A DNA stretch of 64,000 nt from Rhizobium leguminosarum (GTDB lineage: Bacteria; Pseudomonadota; Alphaproteobacteria; Rhizobiales; Rhizobiaceae). Positions within the stretch are counted from its first letter, which is position 1. The number at the start of each line of letters is the position of its first letter. Shown in pieces: positions 1 through 12,064 of the stretch. The notes under the pieces were generated by a model. The model had not been told where the DNA came from, searched no databases, and saw only the letters and a program-made list of their open reading frames with translations. The position numbers and the translations under genes are program-made. The stretch covers positions 3,590,001 through 3,654,000 of the forward strand of contig NZ_CP016286.1 of assembly GCF_001679785.1 (NCBI RefSeq), written 5' to 3'.

Positions 1-2
1 CC

Positions 3-848
3 TTCGATGACAATTCCTTCGCACCGCCCCCCGGCCAGAACCTGCCGCGCGTCTATGACGGCATCTATCGTGCTGCCCTTTCCTACGGCATGACCAAGGA
101 TATGACGGCGCTGATCATCAAGCTGCTCGCCAGCAATGTCGATTTCCAGGCGCAGCTGAGGCCGACCGACAGTCTCGAAGCCTTCTTCTCCGTCGCCGAC
201 AGCGCCGGTCAGGCGACCGAGGATTCCGAACTGCTCTATGTCAACGCCCGTTTCGGCGATACGCAGACGCGCTTTTACCGCTTCCAGGACCCCGAAGACG
301 GCACGGTCGATTATTTCGACGAGAACGGCAAGAGCATCCGCCAGTTCCTGCTGCGCAACCCGGTGCCGAACGGCATCTTCAAATCGGGCTTCGGCATGCG
401 CCGCCACCCGATCCTCGGTTTCGCCCGCATGCACACCGGCGTCGATTGGGCTGCACCCCGCGGCACGGCGATCATCGCCGCCGGCAACGGCACGGTCGAA
501 AAAGCCGGCTGGGATTCCGGCGGTTATGGCAACCAGACGATCGTGCGCCATGCCAACGGCTATGAATCGTCTTACAATCACCAGAGCGCCATTGCCAAGG
601 GCGTCGTCCCCGGTGCCAAGATCCGCCAGGGCCAGGTGATCGGTTGGGTTGGCACGACGGGCGAATCCACCGGCCCGCACCTGCATTACGAGCTGATCGT
701 CAACGGCACCAAGGTCGATCCGCTGCGCATCCGCCTGCCGGGCGGCAAATCGCTTCAGGGCGAGGCGCTGGCGAAATTCGAAGACGAGCGCAAGCGCATC
801 GATACGCTGCTGAACAACCAGACGCCGGACCAGGTGGCGAGCAAGTAG
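3..848 (+). CDS. M23 family metallopeptidase, C-terminal part (cut by window start)
   Basis: The frame is open from the left window edge, so the true N-terminus lies outside; 281 residues are visible. The C-terminal half is a LytM/M23 peptidase domain, the zinc-dependent fold that cuts peptidoglycan cross-links or acts as an amidase activator. Visible motifs are HTGVD (first zinc ligands, from position 433) and HLHYEL (catalytic and third ligand histidines). The residues before the domain have no motif I recognise; long N-terminal regions are common in rhizobial M23 proteins. Likely periplasmic. The metal-binding residues look intact, so it is probably an active enzyme. It converges on clpB with a shared terminator between them. 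Confidence 0.88.
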   Translation, partial: FDDNSFAPPPGQNLPRVYDGIYRAALSYGMTKDMTALIIKLLASNVDFQAQLRPTDSLEAFFSVADSAGQATEDSELLYVNARFGDTQTRFYRFQDPEDGTVDYFDENGKSIRQFLLRNPVPNGIFKSGFGMRRHPILGFARMHTGVDWAAPRGTAIIAAGNGTVEKAGWDSGGYGNQTIVRHANGYESSYNHQSAIAKGVVPGAKIRQGQVIGWVGTTGESTGPHLHYELIVNGTKVDPLRIRLPGGKSLQGEALAKFEDERKRIDTLLNNQTPDQVASK

Positions 849-899
849 CGTCTATCTACGCTGCTTCGCCTCCGACGGACGCCCCGGCCACCCAACGAA

Positions 900-923
900 A
901 AATGGCGACCGAAGCCGCCATTT
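900..923. terminator. Bidirectional hairpin terminator
   Basis: AAATGGCG (900-907) pairs perfectly with CGCCATTT (916-923) around an 8-nt loop, with A-rich and T-rich flanks. It lies between the converging M23 and clpB genes and can serve both. Confidence 0.7.
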
Positions 924-946
924 CTCATTCATCCGGCAAACTGGGT

Positions 947-3547
<2,601 letters not shown>

Positions 3548-3667
3548 ATTCTACCTCCATGGATCGCCCTGCCCTGACGAGGCGCAGACCGATGATTGAG
3601 ATCGACCCCCTGAAAAGGCAGGTCGCGCTTGGCCCGGCTGGGATTCGGGCGAAGCAGTTCGAAGAGA

Positions 3668-3696
3668 ATATGGTAGCCTGTTCTGCGAGTTTAAAG
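3668..3696 (-). promoter_or_regulatory. Candidate RpoH (heat-shock) promoter of clpB
   Basis: Read on the minus strand: CTTTAA, 17 nt, CCATAT. The rhizobial RpoH pattern is roughly CTTGAA/CTTGAC, 16-17 nt, CCTATNT or CCCCAT, so both boxes match partly. The leader to the clpB ATG would be about 110 nt. The regulation is expected for clpB, but the match is imperfect. Confidence 0.35.
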
Positions 3697-3708
3697 AGCC
3701 CTTAAAAT

Positions 3709-3739
3709 GAAAATCCCCGGCACAAGGCCGGGGATTTTC
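3709..3739 (-). terminator. Rho-independent terminator of the DUF4167 gene
   Basis: A perfect 12-bp inverted repeat, GAAAATCCCCGG (3709-3720) and CCGGGGATTTTC (3728-3739), with a 7-nt loop. On the minus strand it is followed by a T-rich stretch. It separates the DUF4167 gene from clpB. Confidence 0.82.
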
Positions 3740-3799
3740 AAGCTAATTCGAGTAGATGGCATGAACGTCACGCTCTCCCCTGAAGGGAAAGCGAAATCC

Positions 3800-4567
3800 T
3801 CATTCCGATGCGATGTCAGCCAGCACTGGCGCCTCGGCAGAGGCACCCTCGCCTTCAGCGGCGGCTTCTTCGCCCTCAGCACCGCGACGCGGGCGCCGGG
3901 GACGGCTGCCGGTGCTGCGGCGGCGGGGCTGGCGTTCGCGCGGCTGGCCGCCGGCACCTTCCTCGTCCATCGCGACTTCGGCCGGAATGCCTTCGATCTC
4001 CGGCTGGGGGCCGGTTCCATCGATGACCTCGGACTGGGGTGCCGGTGCAGGCGCCTGAGCGGCTACCGGCTTCGGCTGTGCCTGCGGCTGGTGCTGTCTG
4101 CTCTGCTGTGGCTGGTGCGGCCTGCTCTGCGGCGGCTGGACGATAACGACATCGTCGCCGTCATTGTCATTGTCATTCTCATTGTTGTCCATATCGTCGC
4201 CGTCGCGGTCCGCACCGTCGCGATCATTGTACTCGCCGCGGTCGTCGCGCTGGAAGCGTTCCTGCATCTGCGCCTGGGCGCTGGCGATGATACGATTATA
4301 ATGTTCGGCGTGCTGGAGATAGTTCTCGGCCATCACACGATCACCGGAGCTATGGGCGTCGCGGGCCAGCTGCGCGTATTTTTCGGCGATATGCTGCGCC
4401 GTACCGCGAATCTTCACATCGGGGCCGGAGCTGTCATAGCTCCGGGTGAGCGGATTGCCGCCCTTGCGGTTGAAATTGTTGTTATTGTTATTTCCACCGC
4501 CGCCGCCACCGCCGCCGCTATTGTTACCACGCCCTCGACCGCGCTTGTTCTGCTGTCCTGGCCTCAT
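3800..4567 (-). CDS. DUF4167 domain protein, Gly/Asn-rich
   Basis: 255 residues if it starts at the ATG at 4567, which has an AGGTGA ribosome site about 8 nt upstream; an upstream in-frame extension lacks family character. The N-terminus MRPGQQNKRGRGRG is typical of the alphaproteobacterial DUF4167 family. It is followed by a run of glycines and asparagines (about 15-32), then the conserved core (about 40-100: KIRGTAQHIAEKYAQLARDA and an alpha-helical repeat-like stretch). The rest is disordered: an Asp/Asn-rich stretch, a Gln/Pro/Ala stretch and an Arg-rich stretch. The molecular function is unknown. The RGG-like N-terminus suggests nucleic-acid binding, which is inference. It lies downstream of prmC, across a 341-nt gap. 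Confidence 0.85.
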   Translation of the reverse strand: MRPGQQNKRGRGRGNNSGGGGGGGGNNNNNNFNRKGGNPLTRSYDSSGPDVKIRGTAQHIAEKYAQLARDAHSSGDRVMAENYLQHAEHYNRIIASAQAQMQERFQRDDRGEYNDRDGADRDGDDMDNNENDNDNDGDDVVIVQPPQSRPHQPQQSRQHQPQAQPKPVAAQAPAPAPQSEVIDGTGPQPEIEGIPAEVAMDEEGAGGQPRERQPRRRSTGSRPRRPRRGAEGEEAAAEGEGASAEAPVLADIASE

Positions 4568-4908
4568 AGATCGTTCACCTGAATTCTCTGTTTGTGATGG
4601 ATACATGGCACCAACCGCCATGACCGGAAACCGGGTCAGGACCTTTGTGCCGCGAGCATACTGCGCCTTTGCGCCGACCTGCCGCTTGGTTCTCAAGTCA
4701 GTTTGACTGATTCACGCATTGGGTCATGTTCAACCGTTGAAACTCTCGTTTAAAAGAGCGGACCCCCGAGGCAAACCAAGTACCGAACGAATCTCGTTCA
4801 TTCCTATCTGCCCAACACGTGACCGCAACCTATATTGCTTCACCGGGAAATCCAAGCCTTTTCTTCGCAATAACAATAATGTCCTGTTCAATGCCGCATT
4901 ATCGTCTC
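4568..4908. other. Intergenic region, no gene seen
   Basis: 341 nt between the prmC stop and the DUF4167 start. It is less GC-rich than its surroundings. The only open frames (for example 4730-4972, minus) have no ribosome site or recognisable product. The length suggests that the DUF4167 gene has its own promoter; on the minus strand TTGGAT, 15 nt, TATAGG near 4829-4855 is a weak candidate only. Confidence 0.4.
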
Positions 4909-5769
4909 TCACGCGAGCGCGAACACGAGCACCCTGTCGTTCTGACCATAATCTTTCACGGATTTGAGGCACCTGAAGCCTTTCGCTTCAAAGATCGCCG
5001 TCACGTCGTTACGCTGATCGTAGCCGATCTCCAGTCCGACGACCCCATCGGGCCTGATGAACCTTGCCGCATCCTTGGCTATGGCTTTGTAAGCGTCAAG
5101 CCCATCCGGGCCGCCATCCAGAGCCGCAGCCGGATCAAATTTGGTCACTTCGGGAGCGAGATCATGAATGACATTGGAAGCAATATAGGGCGGATTTGAG
5201 ACAATCGCGTGAAAGGATCCCTGGATGTGCTCGAACCAATTCGACTGTACGGCCTCAAAACGATCCTGCAACCCGTTTCTTTCTGCATTCGATCTTGCCG
5301 TCAAAAGTGCATCCGCCGATATGTCGCTGCCGACACCTGACGCATCAGGACATTCGCTCAAAAGCGCAAGGCATATCGCCCCGGTCCCGGTTCCCATGTC
5401 AAGGATATGGAGACGGCTTTGCGCCTTTGCAAGGTCTTTGAGATAGATGAGAACCGTATCGACCAGGATTTCCGTATCCGGCCGCGGCTCCAGCGTTTCC
5501 GCCGAGAGCCGGAGCGGCAGGCCATAGAATTCCCGCTCGCCGAGAATGCGATGCACCGGCTCATGACCGAGCCGCCGCTCCAGCGCCTTGAAAATCACTT
5601 CGGCCTGTTCAGCAGAAAGCCTCTCGGCCGATCGCGTCAACAGCTCGGTCGGCGACAGTTTCAGAAGGCCCGCGACAAGCAGCCGCGCATCGGTCGCCGG
5701 GTCGACGATGCCGGCTTCGGTGAAGCGGCGACGCGCTTCGGCAAGCATATCGGCGACCGTCGAACTCAT
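4909..5769 (-). CDS. prmC: Peptide chain release factor N5-glutamine methyltransferase PrmC
   Basis: 286 residues. It methylates the glutamine of the GGQ motif in RF1/RF2, using S-adenosylmethionine, which raises the efficiency of translation termination. An N-terminal helical domain (1-80) is followed by a Rossmann methyltransferase domain with the SAM-binding DMGTGTG (124-130) and the substrate-glutamine motif NPPY (192-195). The start overlaps the prfA stop by 4 nt (5766-5769), so enzyme and substrate genes are translationally coupled, a very common pairing. Confidence 0.96.
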   Translation of the reverse strand: MSSTVADMLAEARRRFTEAGIVDPATDARLLVAGLLKLSPTELLTRSAERLSAEQAEVIFKALERRLGHEPVHRILGEREFYGLPLRLSAETLEPRPDTEILVDTVLIYLKDLAKAQSRLHILDMGTGTGAICLALLSECPDASGVGSDISADALLTARSNAERNGLQDRFEAVQSNWFEHIQGSFHAIVSNPPYIASNVIHDLAPEVTKFDPAAALDGGPDGLDAYKAIAKDAARFIRPDGVVGLEIGYDQRNDVTAIFEAKGFRCLKSVKDYGQNDRVLVFALA

Positions 5770-6845
5770 TGTTGCTCGCCGAGCTGCGCCAGCTGGCTGG
5801 CTTGGTAATCGGCCATCAGCGCGTCGACGACCTCCTCGATCTCGCCTTCCATCATCCGGTCGAGCTTATAGAGCGTCAGATTGATGCGATGGTCCGTTAC
5901 CCGCCCCTGCGGGAAATTATAGGTGCGGATACGTTCCGAGCGGTCGCCGGAACCGACCTGACTCTTGCGATCGGCAGAGCGCTCGCTGTCGGCTCTCTGC
6001 CGTTCGGCATCGTAGAGCCTGGAGCGCAGCACCTGCATCGCCTTGGCGCGATTTTGGTGTTGCGATTTTTCCGAACTGGTGACGACGATGCCGCTCGGCA
6101 GGTGGGTGATGCGCACCGCCGAGTCCGTCGTATTGACGTGCTGGCCGCCCGCACCTGAAGAGCGCATCGTATCGATGCGGATATCTTCAGCCCGGATCTC
6201 GATGTCGATCTCCTCGGTCTCCGGCAGCACCGCCACCGTTGCGGCCGACGTATGGATACGCCCGCCCGCCTCGGTTTCCGGCACGCGCTGCACGCGATGC
6301 ACGCCGGATTCGAATTTCAGCTTGGCAAAGACACCCCTGCCGGTGATCGTCGCGATGATTTCCTTATAGCCGCCGGCTTCGCCCTCGCTCGCCGAGAGCA
6401 CCTCCACCTTCCAGCCCTTTTCCGCCGCAAAGCGCTCATACATGCGAAAGAGATCGCCGGCGAAAAGGGCCGCTTCCGAGCCGCCCGTACCGGCGCGGAT
6501 TTCGAGGATCGCGCTCTTTTCGTCCGCTGCATCCTTCGGCAGAAGCAGGATCTGCATCTCCTGCTCGAGCGCCTCGATCTGCTCCTTCACCTCGGGCAGT
6601 TCCAACTCGGCGAGGTCGCGCATCTCGCGATCGACCGACCTGTCCTCGAGCAGCGTTTCGAGATCGGCAAGCTCGGCGACCGCCTTCTCATAGACGCGGA
6701 TCTTCGCCACGACAGGCTGCAGCTCGGAATATTCGGAAGCGAGCTTCACATAGACATCGGCAGCCGGGCCAGCCGACATGCGCGCCTCGATCTCGCCGAA
6801 ACGACGTTCCAGCTCGCGCATCTTTTCAACGGGAAGCTTCGCCAC
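5766..6845 (-). CDS. prfA: Peptide chain release factor 1
   Basis: 359 residues, the normal RF1 length. It recognises UAA and UAG stop codons and triggers peptide release. The GGQ catalytic motif is at 233-235, and the PxT anticodon-like motif that distinguishes RF1 from RF2 reads PET (189-191). An N-terminal coiled-coil region covers about 1-100. It is 29 nt downstream of ptsP and overlaps prmC, so it is probably cotranscribed with both. Confidence 0.97.
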   Translation of the reverse strand: MAKLPVEKMRELERRFGEIEARMSAGPAADVYVKLASEYSELQPVVAKIRVYEKAVAELADLETLLEDRSVDREMRDLAELELPEVKEQIEALEQEMQILLLPKDAADEKSAILEIRAGTGGSEAALFAGDLFRMYERFAAEKGWKVEVLSASEGEAGGYKEIIATITGRGVFAKLKFESGVHRVQRVPETEAGGRIHTSAATVAVLPETEEIDIEIRAEDIRIDTMRSSGAGGQHVNTTDSAVRITHLPSGIVVTSSEKSQHQNRAKAMQVLRSRLYDAERQRADSERSADRKSQVGSGDRSERIRTYNFPQGRVTDHRINLTLYKLDRMMEGEIEEVVDALMADYQASQLAQLGEQQ

Positions 6846-6874
6846 CCTTCACTCCGATTCTTCTTAATCTCTGT

Positions 6875-9142
6875 CTAAAGGGGAATATTGTGGCTCTCGG
6901 CGAAGCGGGCAAGCACCTCGCGCATCGGCGTCAAGGCGTGGTGATCGTCCAGCACCTCGTCCATCGCCTTCGTCAGTGCCCCGACATCGAGCCCGAGCAG
7001 CATCGCCTTCACCGGTCCGATCGAGGCCGGCGACATCGAGATCGAGCGGAAACCGATGCCGAGCAGCGCCATCGCCGAGATCGGTTTGCTGGCGAGTTCG
7101 CCGCAGAGCGTCACCGGTGTCTTGTTACGGTCCGCGCCGCGTACGATATCGCGAAGGATGCGCAAGAACGGCTTGCCGAGCGGATCGAAGCGGTCCGAGA
7201 CCCGCGCATTGCCGCGATCGACCGCCATCGCGAACTGGAAGAGATCGTTCGAACCGACCGAAACGAAATCGACCGCCTCCATCAGTTCGTCGAGCTGCCA
7301 GAGCAGTGCCGGCACCTCCAGCATCGCCCCGAATTGCAGCTTGCGCGGCAGCCCGTGACCGAAACGCGAGAGATGCTGCACTTCTTTCTGCAACAGCTCG
7401 CGCACCATCTTCAGCTCGGAAACCTCGGTCACCATCGGCACCATCAGTTTCAGCTCGGTGTCGGCCGATGCCTTCAGCAGAGCGCGCAACTGGGTGCGCA
7501 GCAGCCCCGGCCGGTCGAGCGATAGCCGGATGGCGCGCCAGCCGAGGGCGGGATTTTCTTCCTCATGGCCACGGAAATACGGCACGACCTTGTCGCCGCC
7601 GATATCGAGCGTACGGAAGGTGACGGTGCGGCCCGCCGCCTGCTTAATCACATTGCGATAGAACTGCTCCTGCTCCTCCGCCTTCGGCATGGTGGAGGCG
7701 ATCATGAACTGCAGCTCGGTGCGGAACAGGCCGATGCCCTCGGCACCCGATTCCGAAAGCTGCGGCAGGTCGACCAGCAGACCGGCATTCATCATCAGCG
7801 CGATCCGCTGCCCATCCTTGGTCACCGGCTCGACGGCGCGCAGCGCCCGGAACTGCTCCTGCCGCCTGGCGCGGAAGCGGACCTTCTCCTCGTAGGAACG
7901 CCGGTGATCGGCCATCGGCCGCAGATGCACATGTCCCTCGTCGGCGTCGATGATCACGGCATCGCCGTTCTCGGCGAGCGCCACCACCCCCGCTGCCTGG
8001 CCGATGACAGGAATGCCCATGGCACGCGCGACGATCACCACATGGCTCGTTACCGCCCCTTCTTCCAGCACCAGCCCGCGGACATTAGAACGCGGATAAT
8101 CGAGCAGTTCGGCTGCTCCCATGGCGCGCGCCAGGATGATCGCATCGCTGGGGAAACCTTCGCCGGTCGTCCGGCCGGTATAACCGGTTAACTGTCTGAG
8201 CAGCCGGTTCGCCAGATCCTCGAAGTCATGCATGCGTTCGCGCAGATACGGGTCGGTCAACCGCATCATCCGCGCCTTGGTGTCGCTCTGCACCTTCTCG
8301 ACCGCCGCTTCCGCCGTCAGGCCGTTGCGGATCGCCTCCTCGAGCTTGCGCACCCAGCCCTGGTCATGCGCAAACATACGATAGGTCTCGAGCACCTCGC
8401 GGTGTTCACCCTCCATCGACACGTCGCGACGCGACAGCATGTCGTCGATCGAAATCCTGAGCGAGCCCATGGCTTCGGCCAGCCGCCGGATTTCCTTCTC
8501 GGCATCCTCGTTCAGCAGATTGGTGACGACGATGCGCGGCTCGTGCAGCACGACATAACCCAGGCCGATGCCGTCATTATAAGTGTCGCCATCAACTGTC
8601 ACCGAACGCGTCAGGTCGAGTTCGAGGCCCGGCTTGGTGATCTTCTTGAGCTCGCCGGTGGCGATCATCTCTGCAAGCACCATCGCCGTCGTCTCGAGCG
8701 CTTCCACCTCTTCCTCGCGATAGTTACGGCTCGCCTTGTTCTGCACGACGAGAACGCCCAGCGAGCGCCCGGTCCTGAGGATCGGCACGCCGAGGAAGGA
8801 ATGGTAGATCTCTTCGCCCGTCTCCGGCAGATAGCGGAAGGCAGGGTGCGACTGCGCGTCGGAAAGGTTCAACGGCTGGGCCGAGGCCGCGATCGTGCCG
8901 ACTAGGCCCTGCCCCATCTTCAGTTGCGCCAGATGCACGGCCTCGCGGTTGAGCCCTTCGGTCGCATAGAGTTCGAGGACACCGTCGGCGCGCAGCACAT
9001 AGACGGAGCAAACCTCCGCCACCATATTGCCGGCGATCTGGCGGACGATCCGGTCAAGACGATCCTGCGGCTCCAGCGGCTCCGCCATCAACTCGCGCAG
9101 CCGCCTGAGCAGCACGCGCGGACCGCCGGAAAGGTCTCTCAT
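6875..9142 (-). CDS. ptsP: Phosphoenolpyruvate-protein phosphotransferase PtsP (enzyme I of the nitrogen PTS)
   Basis: 755 residues. An N-terminal GAF sensor domain (about 25-165) is followed by the PTS enzyme I modules. The phosphorylated histidine lies in GAVTSHVVIVAR (H367), and the PEP-binding barrel has GIGLFRTEL and LCGELASKP. GAF plus EI without a sugar-specific partner is the PtsP/EI-Ntr architecture. It passes phosphate from PEP to NPr and EIIA-Ntr and affects nitrogen, potassium and carbon-storage control; neither partner gene is in this window. It sits between lysC and prfA, 89 nt after lysC. Confidence 0.96.
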   Translation of the reverse strand: MRDLSGGPRVLLRRLRELMAEPLEPQDRLDRIVRQIAGNMVAEVCSVYVLRADGVLELYATEGLNREAVHLAQLKMGQGLVGTIAASAQPLNLSDAQSHPAFRYLPETGEEIYHSFLGVPILRTGRSLGVLVVQNKASRNYREEEVEALETTAMVLAEMIATGELKKITKPGLELDLTRSVTVDGDTYNDGIGLGYVVLHEPRIVVTNLLNEDAEKEIRRLAEAMGSLRISIDDMLSRRDVSMEGEHREVLETYRMFAHDQGWVRKLEEAIRNGLTAEAAVEKVQSDTKARMMRLTDPYLRERMHDFEDLANRLLRQLTGYTGRTTGEGFPSDAIILARAMGAAELLDYPRSNVRGLVLEEGAVTSHVVIVARAMGIPVIGQAAGVVALAENGDAVIIDADEGHVHLRPMADHRRSYEEKVRFRARRQEQFRALRAVEPVTKDGQRIALMMNAGLLVDLPQLSESGAEGIGLFRTELQFMIASTMPKAEEQEQFYRNVIKQAAGRTVTFRTLDIGGDKVVPYFRGHEEENPALGWRAIRLSLDRPGLLRTQLRALLKASADTELKLMVPMVTEVSELKMVRELLQKEVQHLSRFGHGLPRKLQFGAMLEVPALLWQLDELMEAVDFVSVGSNDLFQFAMAVDRGNARVSDRFDPLGKPFLRILRDIVRGADRNKTPVTLCGELASKPISAMALLGIGFRSISMSPASIGPVKAMLLGLDVGALTKAMDEVLDDHHALTPMREVLARFAESHNIPL

Positions 9143-9180
9143 GGCGTCTCAAGCTCCCGAAACAACGCACTTAGTCCCCG

Positions 9181-9225
9181 GCGGGCCGGCCTCATCTCCT
9201 CAACCTGAAGGGGCAGGCCGCCCGC
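9181..9225 (-). other. Imperfect hairpin between lysC and ptsP
   Basis: GCGGGCCGGCCT (9181-9192) and AGGCCGCCCGC (9215-9225) pair except for one bulged base, in the 89-nt gap. There is no T-run after it, so it may be a partial terminator or an RNA-stability element; I cannot tell which. Confidence 0.35.
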
Positions 9226-9231
9226 TGGGAA

Positions 9232-10506
9232 TCAATTCTTATCCAGACCGTAGCAGGAATGCAAAGTCCTGACAGCGAGTTCTGCATAGGGACCGTCGAT
9301 CAGGATGGAAATCTTGATCTCGGAGGTGGTGATCGCCTTGATGTTGATGCCTTTTTCGGCAAGTGCACGAAATGCGGTAGCGGCAACGCCCGCATGGCTG
9401 CGCATGCCGATGCCGATGACCGACACTTTCACCAGCCCCGATTCGTTCTGCACGACATCGTAGCCGATCTTCTCCTTATGGTCGCCGAGCACCTTGATCG
9501 CCTTCTCGACGTCGCCTGACGGTACGGTGAAGGTCATGTCGGTCTTCGACCCGTCCTCGGAAATATTCTGGACGATCATGTCGACATTGATATGGGATTC
9601 GGCGAGCGGCCCGAAGATCGCCGCGGAAACGCCCGGCCGGTCGGCAAGACGGCGAAGCGAGATCTGAGCCTCATCCTTGGCATAGGCGATGCCGGTGACT
9701 ACTTCCTGTTCCACGATTTCATCCTCGTCACAAATCAGCGTTCCGGGCGGGTTCAGCAGATCGCCCATGCCCGGAGCATCGGGATCTTCGAATGATGAGC
9801 GCACGAAGGTGCGCACCTTGTGTACCATGGCAAGCTCGACCGAGCGCACCTGCAGTACCTTGGCGCCGAGCGAGGCCATTTCCAGCATTTCCTCGAAGGC
9901 GATCTTCCTCAGCCTGCGCGCCTTCGGCACGATGCGCGGGTCGGTCGTGTAGACGCCGTCGACATCGGTATAGATATCGCAGCGATCCGCCTTGACAGCT
10001 GCCGCGATTGCAACGGCCGAAGTGTCCGATCCGCCGCGCCCCAGCGTCGCGATACGGTTGTCGGGTCCCAACCCCTGGAAGCCGGAGATGACGGCGACCT
10101 GCCCCTCGCCCATCCGTTTGACAATGTCGGAGCCGTCGATCTCCATGATCCGTGCCGCGCCGTGCGCGTTGTCGGTGCGGATCGGGATCTGCCATCCTTG
10201 CCAGGAACGCGCATTGATATCCATCGCCTGCAATGCGATCGCCAGCAGCCCCGAGGTCACCTGCTCGCCGGATGCGACCACCGCGTCATATTCCCGCGCA
10301 TCGTAAAACGGAGAATTGGCGCCGATCACCTTCGGCGTGCCCTGGACCCAGCCGACCAGTTCATTGGTCTTGCCGGACATGGCCGACACCACCACCGCCA
10401 CCTCGTGCCCGGCATCGACTTCGCGTTTTACGTGGCGGGCAACGTTCTTGATGCGGTCTAGGTCAGCGACGGACGTGCCGCCGAATTTCATTACGATGCG
10501 TGCCAT
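9232..10506 (-). CDS. lysC: Aspartate kinase
   Basis: 424 residues, monofunctional aspartokinase. It phosphorylates L-aspartate, the first step to lysine, methionine, threonine and diaminopimelate. The N-terminus MARIVMKFGGTSV holds the kinase KFGGTS motif, followed by the amino-acid kinase domain (to about 240) and two C-terminal ACT domains (about 265-420) that normally bind lysine and/or threonine for feedback control. It starts at the ATG at 10506. It is the first gene of a run continuing into ptsP. lysA, the last step of lysine synthesis, lies 36 kb away. Confidence 0.97.
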   Translation of the reverse strand: MARIVMKFGGTSVADLDRIKNVARHVKREVDAGHEVAVVVSAMSGKTNELVGWVQGTPKVIGANSPFYDAREYDAVVASGEQVTSGLLAIALQAMDINARSWQGWQIPIRTDNAHGAARIMEIDGSDIVKRMGEGQVAVISGFQGLGPDNRIATLGRGGSDTSAVAIAAAVKADRCDIYTDVDGVYTTDPRIVPKARRLRKIAFEEMLEMASLGAKVLQVRSVELAMVHKVRTFVRSSFEDPDAPGMGDLLNPPGTLICDEDEIVEQEVVTGIAYAKDEAQISLRRLADRPGVSAAIFGPLAESHINVDMIVQNISEDGSKTDMTFTVPSGDVEKAIKVLGDHKEKIGYDVVQNESGLVKVSVIGIGMRSHAGVAATAFRALAEKGINIKAITTSEIKISILIDGPYAELAVRTLHSCYGLDKN

Positions 10507-10803
10507 ATGCCTCTACCACGACTGGCGCCGGGAAAGCGGAAAACCGGACCCGGCATCACGAAAGCTCTGGGGCAGACCGCTTGGGCCAGAGAGCCGGATT
10601 CCAACTTTCGGAACCGCTCTAAAAGCCCAGGCCCCAAAGGCCCCAAGTTGCGGCGTCTCTTAGCGAGTTTGGCGGGGGGAGGCAAGCGCACGCGATAAAA
10701 GCTATTGGCGAGCGGTTCCGGGCTCGCCAGTCCACTGATCTGCGCCCCTTGACTTATGCCCCCGATCGTCCGACTTCACATGTCACGAATGAAGGAGAGG
10801 ACG

Positions 10804-11550
10804 ATGACGGAAACCGCCAAAAGCACGATCGACCAGGGCGAAGTGGACCGCTTCTCGGCGATGGCGGCGGAGTGGTGGAGCCCGACCGGCAAGTTCAAAC
10901 CACTGCACAAGTTCAATCCCGTCCGGCTCGCCTATATCCGCGACAAGGCCTGCGAGAATTTCAGCCGTGATCCGAAAAGCGCGCGCCCGCTGGAGGGGCT
11001 GCGCGTGCTCGATATCGGCTGCGGTGGCGGCCTGTTGTCAGAACCTGTCGCCCGCATGGGCGCTTCCGTCGTCGGCGCCGATCCGTCCGAGAAGAACATT
11101 GGCATCGCCTCGACCCATGCGCAGGCCTCCGGCGTTTCGGTCGACTATCGCGCCGTCACCGCCGAGGAACTTACTGAGGCTGGCGAGACCTTCGATATCG
11201 TCTTGAACATGGAGGTGGTGGAACACGTCGCCGATGTCGAATTCTTCATGACGACTTGCGCGAAAATGGTCCGCCCCGGCGGCTTGATCTTCATTGCCAC
11301 CATCAACCGCACGATGAAGGCGGCAGCGCTTGCGATTTTCGCCGCCGAGAACATTCTGCGCTGGCTGCCGCGCGGCACGCATCAGTATGAAAAGCTGGTA
11401 CGCCCGGAAGAGCTGGAAAAGCCGCTGGTGGCAAGCGGCCTTGAGATCACCGACCGCATCGGCGTCTTCTTCAATCCGCTGTCGAACCAGTGGAACCTGT
11501 CCAAGGATATGGACGTGAATTATATGCTGCTGGCGAAGCGGCCGGCATAG
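10804..11550 (+). CDS. ubiG: Ubiquinone biosynthesis O-methyltransferase UbiG
   Basis: 248 residues from the ATG at 10804, which has AGGAGAGG just upstream; an upstream in-frame start adds only unconserved residues. It performs both O-methylations in ubiquinone synthesis (on the 2-octaprenyl-phenol and the demethylubiquinone intermediates). The SAM-binding motif [12 protein letters not shown], the N-terminal [19 protein letters not shown] and [18 protein letters not shown] near the C-terminus are typical UbiG features. It is divergent from lysC across about 300 nt and convergent with the DUF1178 gene. Confidence 0.96.
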   Translation: MTETAKSTIDQGEVDRFSAMAAEWWSPTGKFKPLHKFNPVRLAYIRDKACENFSRDPKSARPLEGLRVLDIGCGGGLLSEPVARMGASVVGADPSEKNIGIASTHAQASGVSVDYRAVTAEELTEAGETFDIVLNMEVVEHVADVEFFMTTCAKMVRPGGLIFIATINRTMKAAALAIFAAENILRWLPRGTHQYEKLVRPEELEKPLVASGLEITDRIGVFFNPLSNQWNLSKDMDVNYMLLAKRPA

Positions 11551-11635
11551 CACCCGCCGGCAGTAAGCCGGCTACACTTTCAGCAGTGCGACATGCAGGC
11601 CGAAATTGGAGACGGCCAGACGCGCCGAGTGCATG

Positions 11636-12064
11636 TCAGTTTACGTCTTCCGGCAAAACCGGAATGGCTGCGATCTCGATGCCCTCTTCCAAGAGCGCCT
11701 GCGCCTCGTCGACCGTCGCCTGGCCGATGATGCCGCGGGCATCCGCCTCACCATAGTGGATCTTGCGGGCTTCTTCGGGAAACTTCGTGCCGACATCCTC
11801 GGAATTGGCCTTGACCGCCGCAACGGCCTCCTTGAGCTTTTGCAGGGCCTCGCGACGCATGGCATCCATCGCCAGCGTCTGCATCTTGTCCTTCCCACGC
11901 GCGGTCGATACCGACGGCGCCATCAACAGCTTGGAAATGGCGGCGGAATGACAGACCGGGCAGGTCAGGAAACCGGTTTCGACCTGACGGTCGAAATCGG
12001 CGCTTTCCGAAAACCAGCCTTCGAATTCATGGGCATTGTCACAGGTGAGGGAATAGCGGATCAA
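11636..12064 (-). CDS. DUF1178 family protein
   Basis: 142 residues of unknown function, found widely in alphaproteobacteria. The N-terminus looks like a small zinc ribbon: Cys8, then CPVC at Cys35/Cys38 beside His39. The C-terminal part is charged and helical and ends acidic. The gene overlaps the preceding hydrolase gene by 4 nt, so it is the last gene of a tight run comF, grxC, nitrilase-like, DUF1178. Function cannot be assigned beyond a likely metal-binding N-terminus. Confidence 0.85.
   Translation of the reverse strand: MIRYSLTCDNAHEFEGWFSESADFDRQVETGFLTCPVCHSAAISKLLMAPSVSTARGKDKMQTLAMDAMRREALQKLKEAVAAVKANSEDVGTKFPEEARKIHYGEADARGIIGQATVDEAQALLEEGIEIAAIPVLPEDVN

Noticed and set aside
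4730..4972. 80-residue minus-strand frame in the gap after prmC
   Set aside because: It overlaps the prmC 3' end and has no ribosome site, conserved motif or plausible composition.
11555..11575. Short GCCGGC inverted repeat between ubiG and the DUF1178 gene as a terminator
   Set aside because: Only a 6-bp stem without a T-run; too weak to call.
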